From Stutzerimonas chloritidismutans AW-1 (GTDB lineage: Bacteria; Pseudomonadota; Gammaproteobacteria; Pseudomonadales; Pseudomonadaceae): a stretch of 64,000 nt of DNA. The notes under the pieces were generated by a model. It saw nothing but the letters and a program-made list of their open reading frames with translations. It was not told the DNA's origin and did not search any database. The translations under genes and the position numbers were made by a program. Positions 47,400 to 56,907 of this stretch are shown piece by piece. The stretch covers positions 1 through 64,000 of the forward strand of contig NZ_AOFQ01000030.1 in the NCBI RefSeq assembly GCF_000495915.1. Reading direction: 5' to 3'. Numbering within the stretch: position 1 is the stretch's first letter; each line of letters opens with the position of its first letter.

Positions 47400-48179
47400 T
47401 TAGCGGGTCGCCATCCAGATCAGCAGGCCGGCCTGGAACAGCGCCAGCGCAATCAGGCAAACAATGGTGAATCGCAGCGCACCGTCCTCACGGCGGAAGC
47501 GGGCGATTCGCTCCTGCAGCTCACGAATCTGGTTCTCCTGTGCCTGCAGGTTGCGGTCGGCCTGTTCCAGCATCGCCGCCGCCTCCTGCAGCTCCACTAC
47601 CTGCACCTTCTCGCTGTTCCAGTCCGCTCGCAGGGCGCTGACCCGCGGTGCGCCGTAGGTTGGCTTGAGCGGCGTCGCCTGGGGGTAGTCGATATCGAAG
47701 CCCTGGGTGCGCAGGCAGTGATCGCGACGCAGGCGCTGGTCTTCGCTCGCCACATCCTTCGGCAACGCGCCGCCCTCGACCAGATAGTGGCTCCAGCGCT
47801 TCTGCGCCCATGCCGCGCCCTGGGCCAACAGAAAGCGGCCGAGGCCTCGATTGGCCGGGTCCAGTTGTAATCCGCTATCCGGCCCGAAGCGCAGTTCCTT
47901 GCTGCGGTGATCGGCCCACACCTCCAGCACGTTGTTCTTGCGCGAGCGCACCTGGCCGGGGATGTTGATGAACATCCGCAGCAGGCTCTGCTCCGGCGTA
48001 TGCCGTTCCAGTTGCGCAAGTTCGACGAATCGCAGCGGGCGCGCGCCGCCGTCGCGCTCGGTGGGCAGTGGTGCCAGGCGCAGCAGGCGGAAGCGGTCGG
48101 GCTTGAGTTCCGTCCACGGATGCTTTGGTGCTGCCGGCTGGTCTTTTTCAGTGCTCTGGGTGGTTTCGCTGTCGGTCAT
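47400..48179 (-). CDS. Hypothetical protein with C-terminal coiled coil and membrane helix
   Basis: 259 residues. The N-terminus is hydrophilic (TDSETTQSTEKDQPA). A soluble domain of about 170 residues follows. A coiled coil comes next (VQVVELQEAAAMLEQADRNL and further), then a C-terminal transmembrane helix (FTIVCLIALALFQAGLLIWM). It looks like a cytoplasmic protein anchored at its C-terminus. From memory a gene of this kind stands downstream of oprB in P. aeruginosa. Its stop codon is part of the TTAG duplicated by the IS. Function unknown. Confidence 0.75.
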   Translation of the reverse strand: MTDSETTQSTEKDQPAAPKHPWTELKPDRFRLLRLAPLPTERDGGARPLRFVELAQLERHTPEQSLLRMFINIPGQVRSRKNNVLEVWADHRSKELRFGPDSGLQLDPANRGLGRFLLAQGAAWAQKRWSHYLVEGGALPKDVASEDQRLRRDHCLRTQGFDIDYPQATPLKPTYGAPRVSALRADWNSEKVQVVELQEAAAMLEQADRNLQAQENQIRELQERIARFRREDGALRFTIVCLIALALFQAGLLIWMATR

Positions 48180-48260
48180 CTGCGCGTTCCTGGGCCTGCG
48201 CGGCGGCTCGTTCAGGAGCCGATCGGGCCCTCGTCATGCGGGCTATCGGCAGCGCGGCGC

Positions 48261-49223
48261 CTAACTGGAGGCTGGCAGGATGCCATTGGCCTGCAGGAAG
48301 TGTCGGATACGTTCCTGCAGGCCCCAGGCGAGCGGCAGGTTGGGGTCATCATAGGAGGCCAACTGTTGCGCATTCGCCGGGACGATGCGCAGCACATGGT
48401 TCATGCCATCGATCAGCGCCAGCTTGGCGTCGGGTTTTGCGCGCTGCAGGGCTTCGGCGTCCTCGATGCCGACCTGGATGTCGTGGCGGCCCTGGACGAT
48501 CAGCGCGGGTGTCTCGACGGCCGCGAAGGCCTCCGCCGGGTCGTAGGCGAACAGCGAAACCAGGTACGGCTGCACGCTGGGGCGGAACAGCACCTGCAGG
48601 GGCTCCGGCACTTCGGCGTGGGTTCGGCCGGCCTTGAGCTCGTCGATCAGAAAATAACTGGTGGCGAGCAGTGCCGGCGGCAGGCGACCCTGCAGTTGCT
48701 CGCGCAGCACCTCGTCGATCGGTCGGCCGCTGCCGGCGATGCTGATCAGCGCCGCGGCGCCCGACTTCGGCGCGGCGAGACTGGCGATCAGCGCGCCTTC
48801 GCTGTGGCCGATCAGGATCAGTTGGCTGAAACGGGGATCGCCCTTGAGCTTCGCGCTCCAGGCCAGCGCATCGCTGACATAGCCCTCGACGCTCAGCTCG
48901 CGCTCGTCCGGTGCGGCCGCCAGGCTGGCGCCGACGCCGCGCTTGTCGTAGCGCAGGCTGGCCACGCCCAGCTTGGCCAGCCCCTGGGCCAGGCGCTTGA
49001 GGCTATCGTTGCGTCCGGCCGGGTTGTTGCCGTTGCGATCGGTCGGGCCGGAACCTGCGATCAGCAGCGCTACCGGTACCGGTTGGTCGCTTTTCGGCAG
49101 CAACAGACTGCCCTGCAGCACACCGCTGCCGGTATCCAGGTTCAGGGTCTGATTGAGCAGGGTCTGCGCCTGCAGGAAAGAAGGGGACATGGTCAGTAGC
49201 AGCAGTATCAGCAGGGCACGCAT
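48261..49223 (-). CDS. Secreted alpha/beta hydrolase
   Basis: 320 residues from the ATG at 49223, chosen for its signal peptide (RALLILLLLTMSPSFLQA); no good Shine-Dalgarno is visible. Alpha/beta-hydrolase fold: oxyanion loop LLIAGSGPTDRNGN, LRYDKRGVGAS, nucleophile elbow LIGHSEGALIASLAA (Ser), Asp near VQGRHDIQV, and His in DGMNHVLR. Likely a periplasmic serine esterase. It diverges from aroC. Substrate unknown. Confidence 0.85.
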   Translation of the reverse strand: MRALLILLLLTMSPSFLQAQTLLNQTLNLDTGSGVLQGSLLLPKSDQPVPVALLIAGSGPTDRNGNNPAGRNDSLKRLAQGLAKLGVASLRYDKRGVGASLAAAPDERELSVEGYVSDALAWSAKLKGDPRFSQLILIGHSEGALIASLAAPKSGAAALISIAGSGRPIDEVLREQLQGRLPPALLATSYFLIDELKAGRTHAEVPEPLQVLFRPSVQPYLVSLFAYDPAEAFAAVETPALIVQGRHDIQVGIEDAEALQRAKPDAKLALIDGMNHVLRIVPANAQQLASYDDPNLPLAWGLQERIRHFLQANGILPASS

Positions 49224-49301
49224 GGAAGGATTTCGTTGGTCACTGAGCAGGTTGGACGCGGCAATCGACGCAAAGGTCAGTATGCGCCGGCAACAGGAGC
49301 G

Positions 49302-49329
49302 ATGACACCGTAGCGGCCTCAGGTATACT
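49302..49329 (+). promoter_or_regulatory. Candidate sigma-70 promoter of aroC
   Basis: -35 ATGACA (49302-49307) and -10 TATACT (49324-49329) at 16-bp spacing, 39 bp before the aroC ATG. Confidence 0.6.
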
Positions 49330-49368
49330 TCCGGCCCCTGTTTTTCGGTCGATCGCGGAGCGTCCTGC

Positions 49369-50460
49369 ATGTCCGGCAATACCTACGGCAAGCTGTTCAC
49401 CGTCACCACTGCCGGCGAAAGCCATGGTCCTGCGCTGGTGGCCATCGTCGACGGTTGCCCGCCCGGGCTGGAGCTGTCGCTGGACGATCTGCAGCGCGAT
49501 CTCGACCGCCGCAAGCCGGGCACCAGCCGGCATACCACTCAGCGCCAGGAAGCCGATGAGGTGGAAATCCTCTCCGGCGTCTTCGAAGGCAGGACAACCG
49601 GTTGCCCCATCGGCCTGTTGATCCGCAACACCGACCAGAAGTCCAAGGACTACTCGGCGATCAAGGACCAGTTCCGTCCGGCCCACGCCGACTACACCTA
49701 TCACCACAAGTACGGCCTGCGCGACTACCGCGGCGGTGGCCGCAGCTCCGCGCGCGAGACCGCCATGCGCGTGGCGGCCGGTGCCATCGCCAAGAAGTAT
49801 CTGGCGACCCTGGGCATCCAGGTGCGCGGCTACATGAGCCAGCTCGGTCCGATCGAGATCCCGTTCAAGACCTGGGACAGTGTCGAGCAGAATGCCTTCT
49901 TCAGTCCGGACCCGGACAAGGTGCCGGAGCTGGAAGCCTATATGGACCAGCTGCGTCGCGATCAGGATTCGGTGGGCGCGAAGATCACCGTGGTCGCCGA
50001 TGGCGTACCGCCGGGCCTTGGCGAGCCGATCTTCGACCGCCTCGACGCCGAGCTGGCCCACGCGCTGATGAGCATCAACGCGGTCAAGGGCGTGGAAATC
50101 GGTGCCGGTTTCGCTTCGGTAGCCCAGCGTGGCACCGAGCACCGTGACGAGCTGACGCCCCAGGGATTCCTCTCCAACAATGCCGGCGGCATTCTCGGTG
50201 GCATCTCCTCGGGACAGCCGATCGTCGCCCACCTGGCGCTCAAGGCCACGTCCAGCATCACCACGCCAGGGCAGTCGATCGATGTGAATGGCGCGCCGGT
50301 CGAGGTCATCACCAAGGGCCGCCATGACCCCTGCGTCGGCATTCGTGCCACGCCGATCGCCGAGGCCATGATGGCCATCGTTCTGCTCGATCACCTGCTG
50401 CGCCACCGTGGGCAGAACGCCGATGTGCAAGTGCTCACCCCGGTGCTGCCGCAACTGTGA
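49369..50460 (+). CDS. aroC: Chorismate synthase
   Basis: 363 residues. Last step of the shikimate pathway: EPSP to chorismate, with reduced FMN. Signatures [18 protein letters not shown] at the start, [19 protein letters not shown] near residue 120, and [17 protein letters not shown] plus [10 protein letters not shown] near the end. Complete and of normal length. The MFS gene follows after 74 bp. Confidence 0.96.
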   Translation: MSGNTYGKLFTVTTAGESHGPALVAIVDGCPPGLELSLDDLQRDLDRRKPGTSRHTTQRQEADEVEILSGVFEGRTTGCPIGLLIRNTDQKSKDYSAIKDQFRPAHADYTYHHKYGLRDYRGGGRSSARETAMRVAAGAIAKKYLATLGIQVRGYMSQLGPIEIPFKTWDSVEQNAFFSPDPDKVPELEAYMDQLRRDQDSVGAKITVVADGVPPGLGEPIFDRLDAELAHALMSINAVKGVEIGAGFASVAQRGTEHRDELTPQGFLSNNAGGILGGISSGQPIVAHLALKATSSITTPGQSIDVNGAPVEVITKGRHDPCVGIRATPIAEAMMAIVLLDHLLRHRGQNADVQVLTPVLPQL

Positions 50461-50534
50461 ATCCGGGCCGTAGACGGCAGACCGACGGCGGCAGCATAAG
50501 GCGGCCGTTGTCCGCAGTCGGTAGCTTGTAGCCT

Positions 50535-51686
50535 ATGGCCGCTGCTCTGCCGTACTGGCGTCTGTCCGGTTTCTACTTCTTCTACTTTGGCCTGCTCGGC
50601 TCCACGGCGCCGTTTCTCGGCCTGTACTTCGATCATCTGGGTTTCTCGCCGGAGCGGATCGGCGAGCTGATCGCCATTCCCATGCTGATGCGTTGCGTGG
50701 CGCCGAATCTCTGGGGCTGGCTGGGTGATGCAACCGGTCGCCGGCTGGAAATCGTCCGTCTCGGCGCGCTGTGCACCTTGCTGTCCTTCGGGCTGATCTT
50801 CTTCGACAAGAGCTTTGCCTGGCTGGCGCTGGTGATGGCGTTGCATGCGTTCTTCTGGCACGCCGTGCTGCCGCAGTTCGAAGTCATCACCCTGGCGCAT
50901 CTGCACGAGCAGACTGAGCGCTACAGCCAGGTCAGGCTGTGGGGCAGCATCGGTTTCATCTTCGCGGTGGTAGGGCTCGGACTGCTGTTCCAGCGGCTGA
51001 GCCTCGATCTTTACCCGACCGCGGTGGCCTTCGTGATGGTCGGTATCGTGCTGAGCAGCGCCTGGGTGCCCAACGCTCATCCGCGGCAACGTAGCGAGGC
51101 GGCCGGGCAGGGCGGGTTCCTCGCCCAGCTGCGGCGGCCTGGCGTACTGGCCTTCTACGGCTGCGTGGCGTTGATGCAGCTGGCCCATGGTCCGTACTAC
51201 ACCTTCTTCAGTATTCACCTGGAAGCACTGGGCTACAGCCGCAGCTTTATCGGGCTGATGTGGGCGCTGGGCGTGGTCGCAGAAATCCTGCTGTTCCTGG
51301 TCATGGCGCGGCTGCTCGAGCGTTTCTCGCTGCGTCAGGTGCTGCTGGCCAGCTTCCTGATCGCTGCGCTGCGCTGGGTGTTGCTCGGGCAGTTCGCCGA
51401 GCATCTGGCCGTGCTGCTGGTCGCGCAGCTGATGCACGCGGCGACCTTCGGCAGTTTCCACGCCGCCGCCATTCACTTCGTCCAGCGCAGTTTCGGCCAT
51501 CGCCAGCAGGGCCAGGGCCAGGCGCTGTATGCCAGCCTGTCCGGCATTGGTGGAGCGCTGGGTGCGCTCTACGCGGGCTACGCCTGGTCCGGTCTGGGAC
51601 CAGGCTGGTCGTTCGCCATCGCCAGTCTGGCGGCGCTGGCCGCAGCCGCTATCATTGCCTGCCGTTTGCAGGAGGACCGCGCATGA
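50535..51686 (+). CDS. MFS transporter, phenylpropionate-transporter (HcaT) type
   Basis: 383 residues, about 12 transmembrane helices. N-terminal YWRLSGFYFFYFGLLGSTAPFLGLY is typical of the PPP/HcaT branch; the loop motif is WLGDATGRRLEIVRLG. Its end overlaps the mtnB start in ATGA, tying it to methionine salvage genes. From memory the same order (aroC - MFS - mtnB - mtnD - mtnC) occurs in P. aeruginosa. The substrate is not known, and aromatic acid transport is only implied by family. Confidence 0.85.
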   Translation: MAAALPYWRLSGFYFFYFGLLGSTAPFLGLYFDHLGFSPERIGELIAIPMLMRCVAPNLWGWLGDATGRRLEIVRLGALCTLLSFGLIFFDKSFAWLALVMALHAFFWHAVLPQFEVITLAHLHEQTERYSQVRLWGSIGFIFAVVGLGLLFQRLSLDLYPTAVAFVMVGIVLSSAWVPNAHPRQRSEAAGQGGFLAQLRRPGVLAFYGCVALMQLAHGPYYTFFSIHLEALGYSRSFIGLMWALGVVAEILLFLVMARLLERFSLRQVLLASFLIAALRWVLLGQFAEHLAVLLVAQLMHAATFGSFHAAAIHFVQRSFGHRQQGQGQALYASLSGIGGALGALYAGYAWSGLGPGWSFAIASLAALAAAAIIACRLQEDRA

Positions 51687-52303
51687 CTGCCACCCGCCAG
51701 CACCTGAGCCAGGCGATCATCGACGCTGGCCGCTTCTTGTATGGCCGTGGCTGGTCGCCGGCGACCAGCAGCAACTACTCGGCGCGCCTGACCAGCGCCG
51801 AGCTGCTGCTGACCGTTTCCGGGAGGCACAAGGGTGAGCTGACTGCCGATGACCTGTTGGCCGTCGACATGCACGGCAACAGCCTGGAAGAGGGCAAGAG
51901 GCCTTCGGCGGAGACACTGCTGCATACCCAGCTGTATCGCTGGAAACCGGAGATCGGCGCGGTGCTGCACACCCATTCGGTGAATGCCACGGTGCTGTCC
52001 CGCGTCGCCTTGGCCGATTCGCTGGTGTTCGCCGATTACGAGTTGCAAAAGGCCTTCAGCGGCATCTCGAGCCATGAATCGCAGGTGCTGGTGCCAATCT
52101 TCGACAACGATCAGGACATCGCCGCCCTGGCCACCAGGGTGCAGCCGTGGCTTGACGAGCATCCCGATTGCGTCGGCTACCTGATTCGCGGCCACGGCCT
52201 GTACACCTGGGGCGAGACGATGAGCGATGCGCTGCGACAGATCGAGGCATTCGAATTTCTGTTCGAATGCGAACTGAAGATGCGTGCCCTGCAGCCCAGA
52301 TAA
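51683..52303 (+). CDS. mtnB: Methylthioribulose-1-phosphate dehydratase
   Basis: 206 residues from the ATG at 51683, overlapping the upstream stop, with GGAGGA nearby. Class II aldolase fold: SGRHKGELTADDLL, zinc-binding HTHSVNATVLS, LIRGHGLYTWG. Dehydrates 5-methylthioribulose-1-phosphate in the methionine salvage route. Confidence 0.93.
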   Translation: MTATRQHLSQAIIDAGRFLYGRGWSPATSSNYSARLTSAELLLTVSGRHKGELTADDLLAVDMHGNSLEEGKRPSAETLLHTQLYRWKPEIGAVLHTHSVNATVLSRVALADSLVFADYELQKAFSGISSHESQVLVPIFDNDQDIAALATRVQPWLDEHPDCVGYLIRGHGLYTWGETMSDALRQIEAFEFLFECELKMRALQPR

Positions 52304-52356
52304 ATTCCAGCCTGCCCGGTAGCGACCGGTCAGACGACCTTTTCGGAGAGCCGAAC

Positions 52357-52902
52357 ATGAGTGTCCTCAGCGTCTATCACGAGACCCGACCCGATCAGCC
52401 GCTCAAGGTGCTGACCCACCTCGAAGACATCGCCCCGACGCTGGCCAAGGTCGGTGTGCAGCTGGAGCGCTGGGAGGCCAGCGCACCAATCGCCGCCGGG
52501 GCCAGCCAGGAAGACGTGATCGCCGCCTACCGGCCGCAGATCGACAAGCTGATGACCGAGCGTGGCTACGTCACGGTGGATGTGATCAGCCTGACCCGCG
52601 ATCACCCGCAGAAGGACGAACTGCGCGCGAAGTTCCTTGACGAGCATCGCCATGCCGAGGACGAAGTGCGCTTCTTCGTTGCCGGGCGCGGGCTGTTTAC
52701 CCTGCACATCGATGACATGGTCTACGCCGTGCTGTGCGAAAAGAACGACCTGATCTCCGTGCCCGCCGGCACGCGTCACTGGTTCGACATGGGTGAAGAG
52801 CCGCACTTCGTCGCGATCCGCCTGTTCAACAACCCGGAAGGCTGGGTCGCGGAGTTCACCGGCGAAAGCATCGCCGATCAGTTCCCGCGGCTGGACGACT
52901 GA
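52357..52902 (+). CDS. mtnD: Acireductone dioxygenase
   Basis: 181 residues, GGAGAG upstream. Cupin with metal ligands in [15 protein letters not shown] (His, His, Glu) and GTRHWFDMG (His). Cleaves acireductone to the keto precursor of methionine plus formate (iron form) or off-pathway products (nickel form). Second salvage gene in the cluster, after mtnB by 53 bp. Confidence 0.94.
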   Translation: MSVLSVYHETRPDQPLKVLTHLEDIAPTLAKVGVQLERWEASAPIAAGASQEDVIAAYRPQIDKLMTERGYVTVDVISLTRDHPQKDELRAKFLDEHRHAEDEVRFFVAGRGLFTLHIDDMVYAVLCEKNDLISVPAGTRHWFDMGEEPHFVAIRLFNNPEGWVAEFTGESIADQFPRLDD

Positions 52903-52903
52903 A

Positions 52904-53587
52904 ATGCCGATCAAGGCGATCCTCACCGATATCGAAGGCACCACCACCGCCGTCAGCTTCGTCTTCGATGTGCTGTTTCCCTATGCCCGCGAGCATTTGC
53001 CAGCGTATATCCGCAGCCACGCCGGCGAACCTGCGGTCGCTGCGCAGCTCGAGGCGGTGCGCGGCGAAAGCGGTGAGGGCGATGCGGATATCGAGCGCGT
53101 CATAGAGATACTGCTCGGCTGGATCGCCAGCGATCGCAAGGCGACCTCGCTCAAGGCGCTGCAAGGCATGGTCTGGGCCCAGGGCTACCGGGCCGGCCAG
53201 CTCAAGGGGCACATCTATCCGGACGCAGTGGCTGCGCTCCGCGAGTGGAAGGGGCAGGGGTACGCGCTGTACGTGTATTCCTCAGGCTCGATCCAGGCAC
53301 AGCAGCTGATTTTCGGCTGTTCCGAAGCCGGCGACCTGACGCCGCTGTTCTCCGGTCATTTCGATACCACCAGCGGGCACAAGCGCGAGGCGGCCTCCTA
53401 CCAGCGCATCGCCGAAGCCATTGGCGTGCCGGCCGTCGAGGTGCTGTTCCTCTCCGACGTGCTCGAGGAACTCGATGCCGCGCAGCAGGCCGGCATGCGC
53501 GTCTGCGGCCTGGGCCGCGATGGCGGCGTCCTCGGTGAGCATGAGACCGTTGCCAGTTTTGCGCAGATCGACCCGCGGCGCTACTGA
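52904..53587 (+). CDS. mtnC: Enolase-phosphatase E1 (acireductone synthase)
   Basis: 227 residues, one base after the mtnD stop. HAD superfamily: motif [15 protein letters not shown] (Asp nucleophile), motif [14 protein letters not shown] (Ser), motif [12 protein letters not shown] with Lys, motif [15 protein letters not shown]. It carries out the bifunctional enolisation and dephosphorylation before MtnD, though gene order is mtnB-D-C. Confidence 0.94.
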   Translation: MPIKAILTDIEGTTTAVSFVFDVLFPYAREHLPAYIRSHAGEPAVAAQLEAVRGESGEGDADIERVIEILLGWIASDRKATSLKALQGMVWAQGYRAGQLKGHIYPDAVAALREWKGQGYALYVYSSGSIQAQQLIFGCSEAGDLTPLFSGHFDTTSGHKREAASYQRIAEAIGVPAVEVLFLSDVLEELDAAQQAGMRVCGLGRDGGVLGEHETVASFAQIDPRRY

Positions 53588-53663
53588 GCCACCGGGCGAT
53601 TACTGAACCCTGCCGCCGCGCTGGCATCCTAGATTAGGTACTCACCCAAACAGGAGCGAACCC

Positions 53664-53873
53664 ATGGGAGATGCCTTCGGCGGTATTTTCGGCCTGCTCA
53701 TCCTGATACTGGATATCTGGGCGATCATCAGCATCGTTCGCAGCGACAGCACCGGGGGCAAGAAGGTGCTCTGGGTGCTTCTGATCGTTCTGCTGCCAGT
53801 GCTCGGCCTGATCATCTGGGGAATCATGGGGCCGCGTGGTAATCGTCCCGACGCGCGTGGGCCGTATCGGTAG
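53664..53873 (+). CDS. Small PLDc_N-domain membrane protein
   Basis: 69 residues with AGGAG upstream. Two transmembrane helices (FGLLILILDIWAIISIV and VLWVLLIVLLPVLGLIIWGIMG) separated by a charged turn (RSDSTGGKK) and ending GPRGNRPD. This is the cardiolipin-synthase N-terminal (PLDc_N) membrane module without a catalytic domain. Function unknown; a second such gene follows after 6 bp. Confidence 0.82.
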   Translation: MGDAFGGIFGLLILILDIWAIISIVRSDSTGGKKVLWVLLIVLLPVLGLIIWGIMGPRGNRPDARGPYR

Positions 53874-53879
53874 CCGTTG

Positions 53880-54071
53880 ATGGAAAGCCTCAGCGGCCCG
53901 CTGGCCATCGTGGTCCTCGTGCTCGACGTCCTCGCCATCGCTTATGTGTGGCGCAGCCGCATCGAGGTCGGGCGCAAGGTTGTCTGGTCGTGTGTGATCC
54001 TGCTGCTGCCCGTGGTCGGTCTGATCATGTGGGCGGTAGCAGCCGGGCCGTTCGGCAAGGCGCGGTTGTGA
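53880..54071 (+). CDS. Second small PLDc_N-domain membrane protein
   Basis: 63 residues from the ATG at 53880 (a TTG just before it is possible). Same layout as the preceding gene: helix (PLAIVVLVLDVLAIAYVW), turn RSRIEVGRK, helix (VVWSCVILLLPVVGLIMWAV), short tail GPFGKARL. The two probably arose by duplication and are translated in tandem. Function unknown. Confidence 0.78.
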   Translation: MESLSGPLAIVVLVLDVLAIAYVWRSRIEVGRKVVWSCVILLLPVVGLIMWAVAAGPFGKARL

Positions 54072-54074
54072 CAC

Positions 54075-54647
54075 ATGTGGCGCAGCGGTCTGCTGATCGG
54101 TCTGCTGATCGGTCTGCTGGCGCTTGCTGCCGAGCCGCTTCGGGCTGACGACGCGACGGCATGGCAGGCACTGCGCGAGGGCCGGGCGATTCTTGTCATG
54201 CGTCACGCCAGCGCGCCAGGTCTCGGCGATCCCGAAGGCTTCGTTCTGGAAGACTGCAAAACCCAGCGAAATCTGAATCAGCGCGGCCGGGATGAGGCCC
54301 GGCGCTGGGGCGCGCGGCTGCGCGAAGCGGGTCTGCATGAAGTGCACTTATTCAGCAGTCGCTGGTGCCGTGCGCTGGAGACCGCCGAGCAGATGGCGCT
54401 CGGCCGGGTGGAACCACTGCCTGCGCTGGATTCGTTTTTCACGTCGCCCGCAAACGAGCATTGGCATACCGAAGCCTTGCGCGAGGCCGTCGAGCAGCTT
54501 CCGGCCGGCGAGGTAGCGGTGCTAGTCACTCACCAGGTCAACATCACTGCACTGACGGGCATCTTCCCGCAGTCGGGCGAGGGATTGATCCTGGAGCGTC
54601 CGCTGACGACTCCGCCAAAGGTACTGACGCGCATCGCGCCGCCCTAG
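54075..54647 (+). CDS. Secreted histidine phosphatase family protein
   Basis: 190 residues. N-terminal signal or anchor (GLLIGLLIGLLALAAEPLRA). Branch-2-like histidine phosphatase: RHG variant AILVMRHASAPG with catalytic His, then LNQRGRDEARRWG and FSSRWCRALETAEQM, and a late VLVTHQVNI with the second His. Exported phosphatase of unknown substrate. It starts 3 bp after the second PLDc_N gene, and its stop overlaps that of alkA in ctag. Confidence 0.83.
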   Translation: MWRSGLLIGLLIGLLALAAEPLRADDATAWQALREGRAILVMRHASAPGLGDPEGFVLEDCKTQRNLNQRGRDEARRWGARLREAGLHEVHLFSSRWCRALETAEQMALGRVEPLPALDSFFTSPANEHWHTEALREAVEQLPAGEVAVLVTHQVNITALTGIFPQSGEGLILERPLTTPPKVLTRIAPP

Positions 54648-55528
54648 CCAACCTTGGCTCCTTTGGAATAGTTGTCCCAGATATGGATGGCCGCATAAGC
54701 GCGCCACGGACGCCAGGCTTCGGCGCGTCCGGCCAGCGCTTTGGCGCTGATGCCATCCGCGCCCCACAGTGGCGCTTTCAGCAGTCCGAGATCGGCTGCG
54801 GGAAAGGCGTCCGCGACGCCGAAGCCCCGTAGCGCGATGTATTCGGCGGTCCAGGGACCGATCCCTGGCAATTCGCAGAGTCGTTGCACCAGCGCATCGG
54901 CACCATCTTCCACATGCAGCTGCAGCGCCCCTTCGGCCACCGCGGCAGCGAGCCGGCGTAGCGCCTGGGCTCGTTTGGATGGCATGCCGATACTGTCCAG
55001 CGCGTCATCGGCTATCGCTTGTGCGGTAGGGAAGAGCATCTCCAGCCCCGATAGCGCGTCCTGCAGCGGCTCGCCGAGGCGTTCCACCAGACGTCGCGTA
55101 ATGGTCACCGCCGCCTTGACCGTGACCTGCTGGCCGACCACCGCCCGCACCGCCTGTTCGAACGGGTCATAGGCGGCTGGCAGGCGCAGGCCGGGGTTCG
55201 CGGCGATCAACGGGCCGAGCGCGGGATCGCTAGCGAAGTGTGTGGCGATGGCCTGCGGGTCGGCATCCAGATCGAACATCCTGCGAACCTGCCCGACGAG
55301 TGGCTGGGTAGCCTGTTGCAGCGAGTCGCTGAGCGTCAGTGCGAGCGCCGGGCAGTCGGGCTGTGCGCGCACGCGGAGCCAACCGCAGGCCTTGCCGAGT
55401 CGCAGCGTGCGCGCATAGCCGTCAACGTCCAGCCGCTCCACGCCGGGCAACAGGCGCAAGGCGAAATGGCGGTGGAACTGTTGCCAGTCCCAGGGTTCGA
55501 GGTAGGGCAATTGGATGATTTCGTTCAT
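54644..55528 (-). CDS. alkA: DNA-3-methyladenine glycosylase II, AlkA family
   Basis: 294 residues. HhH-GPD fold: AVVGQQVTVKAAVTIT near residue 130, hairpin LCELPGIGPWTAEYIAL near residue 220, and the catalytic Asp in FPAADLGLLKAP. The N-terminal AlkA_N-like domain is present. Excises alkylated bases. Shares a ctag stop overlap with the convergent phosphatase gene. No Ada regulator is nearby. Confidence 0.9.
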   Translation of the reverse strand: MNEIIQLPYLEPWDWQQFHRHFALRLLPGVERLDVDGYARTLRLGKACGWLRVRAQPDCPALALTLSDSLQQATQPLVGQVRRMFDLDADPQAIATHFASDPALGPLIAANPGLRLPAAYDPFEQAVRAVVGQQVTVKAAVTITRRLVERLGEPLQDALSGLEMLFPTAQAIADDALDSIGMPSKRAQALRRLAAAVAEGALQLHVEDGADALVQRLCELPGIGPWTAEYIALRGFGVADAFPAADLGLLKAPLWGADGISAKALAGRAEAWRPWRAYAAIHIWDNYSKGAKVG

Positions 55529-55716
55529 GACCAGACTTTAGGGGCTGCCAATGGCTTTGTCGTCCCGAAGTGTGCTTTTGCTGCCAGCGGTTTCCGCTGT
55601 CATCTTGGCCAACGTAGAATGCGCCTCTTTTCGGTGGGCAGGCTGCATCGCCCGTCAAGCCAGATTGCCAACATGCGGCGGAGCGCTGCTTCGTCGCCGG
55701 TCAAGGGAGATACCCC

Positions 55717-56577
55717 ATGAGCGACTTTCAGGAAACTCTCTACGAGGGATACGGGCAGCGGTTCCAGGTCGACAAGCTGCTGCACGAGATGCGCACCGAG
55801 CATCAGCATCTGGTGATCTTCGAGAACCCGCGCATGGGCCGGGTGATGGCCTTGGACGGCGTGATCCAGACCAGCGAAGCCGACGAGTTCATCTACCACG
55901 AGATGCTCGCCCACGTGCCGATCCTGGCTCATGGCCTGGCGCGCCGGGTGCTGATCATCGGTGGCGGCGACGGTGGCATCCTCCGTGAAGTGGCACGTCA
56001 TCGCGATATCGAAAGCATAACCATGGTCGAGATCGACGGCGCCGTAGTGGAGATGTGCAGGGAGTTCCTGCCGAATCATTCCGCCGGCACCTTCGAGGAC
56101 CCGCGGCTGAATCTGGTGATCGATGACGGCATGCACTTCGTGGCGACCACCGAAGAGAAGTTCGACGTCATCATTTCAGACTCCACCGATCCCATCGGCC
56201 CGGGTGAAGTGTTGTTCTCGGAGAACTTCTACCAGGCCTGTCGCCGCCGCCTGAACGAAGGCGGCATTCTCGTTGCGCAGAACGGTACGCCGTTCATGCA
56301 ACTGGGTGAACTGCAGACCACTGCCAAACGCATGCAGGGCCTGTTCGCCGACTGGCATTTCTACCAGGCGGCCGTGCCGACCTACATCGGTGGGGCCATG
56401 TCCTTTGCCTGGGGCGCGTGCAGTGGCGAGAGCCGCAAGCTGCCGCTGGAAGCTCTGATGCAGCGCTTCGCCGGCAGCGGCATCGTTACGCGGTATTACA
56501 ACCCGCATGTGCACATTGGCGCGTTTGCACTGCCGCAATACGTGTTGCATGCGATCGCCAAGCCCAGCAACGACTGA
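55717..56577 (+). CDS. speE: Polyamine aminopropyltransferase (spermidine synthase)
   Basis: 286 residues. Transfers aminopropyl from decarboxylated SAM to putrescine. Motifs: [55 protein letters not shown] and [21 protein letters not shown] precedes the ATG. speD is not in the window. A terminator follows at 56624. Confidence 0.95.
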   Translation: MSDFQETLYEGYGQRFQVDKLLHEMRTEHQHLVIFENPRMGRVMALDGVIQTSEADEFIYHEMLAHVPILAHGLARRVLIIGGGDGGILREVARHRDIESITMVEIDGAVVEMCREFLPNHSAGTFEDPRLNLVIDDGMHFVATTEEKFDVIISDSTDPIGPGEVLFSENFYQACRRRLNEGGILVAQNGTPFMQLGELQTTAKRMQGLFADWHFYQAAVPTYIGGAMSFAWGACSGESRKLPLEALMQRFAGSGIVTRYYNPHVHIGAFALPQYVLHAIAKPSND

Positions 56578-56623
56578 TTTCAGACCGTGATAGCGGCGCA
56601 GTAACACGCGCTGTGCTTGATCC

Positions 56624-56656
56624 ACGGCCCGCCCGGCAACGGTGCGGGCCGTTTTT
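56624..56656 (+). terminator. Rho-independent terminator of speE
   Basis: GC stem (cggcccgc 56625-56632 with gcgggccg 56644-56651, extendable by an A-T pair), 11-nt loop, followed by five T. The best classical terminator in the window. Confidence 0.8.
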
Positions 56657-56907
56657 GCATCCAGCGTCCGGGTTGAACTGCCGGGACTTTTCCGGGTTCT
56701 ACTGGAGCGAGGCCGCGCGCTTGGGCCGGGGGTTAATTAAGCCCTCGCAGTTGGCTCCGCGGCCTGCTAGCTTGTCAGCGTGGACTGCGTCCACCGCGTC
56801 ACTTCGACTAGCTGTTGCGACTCCCGTTTGCCCGATGTCTTGACGACGGAGCCGATCTCCCGCTGAGCTCGTGGCAACTTCATCCAGGTATGAGAGGAGG
56901 TTGATTT
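56657..56907. other. Leader region before rraB
   Basis: 251 bp without a gene. The rraB site GAGGAGG is at its end. A TTGGCT near 56752 and TAGCTT further right are too weak to call a promoter. Nothing else recognised. Confidence 0.4.

Noticed and set aside
53641-54071. The two PLDc_N mini-genes as a toxin-antitoxin pair
   Set aside because: Both are membrane proteins of the same family; no antitoxin-like or DNA-binding partner exists.
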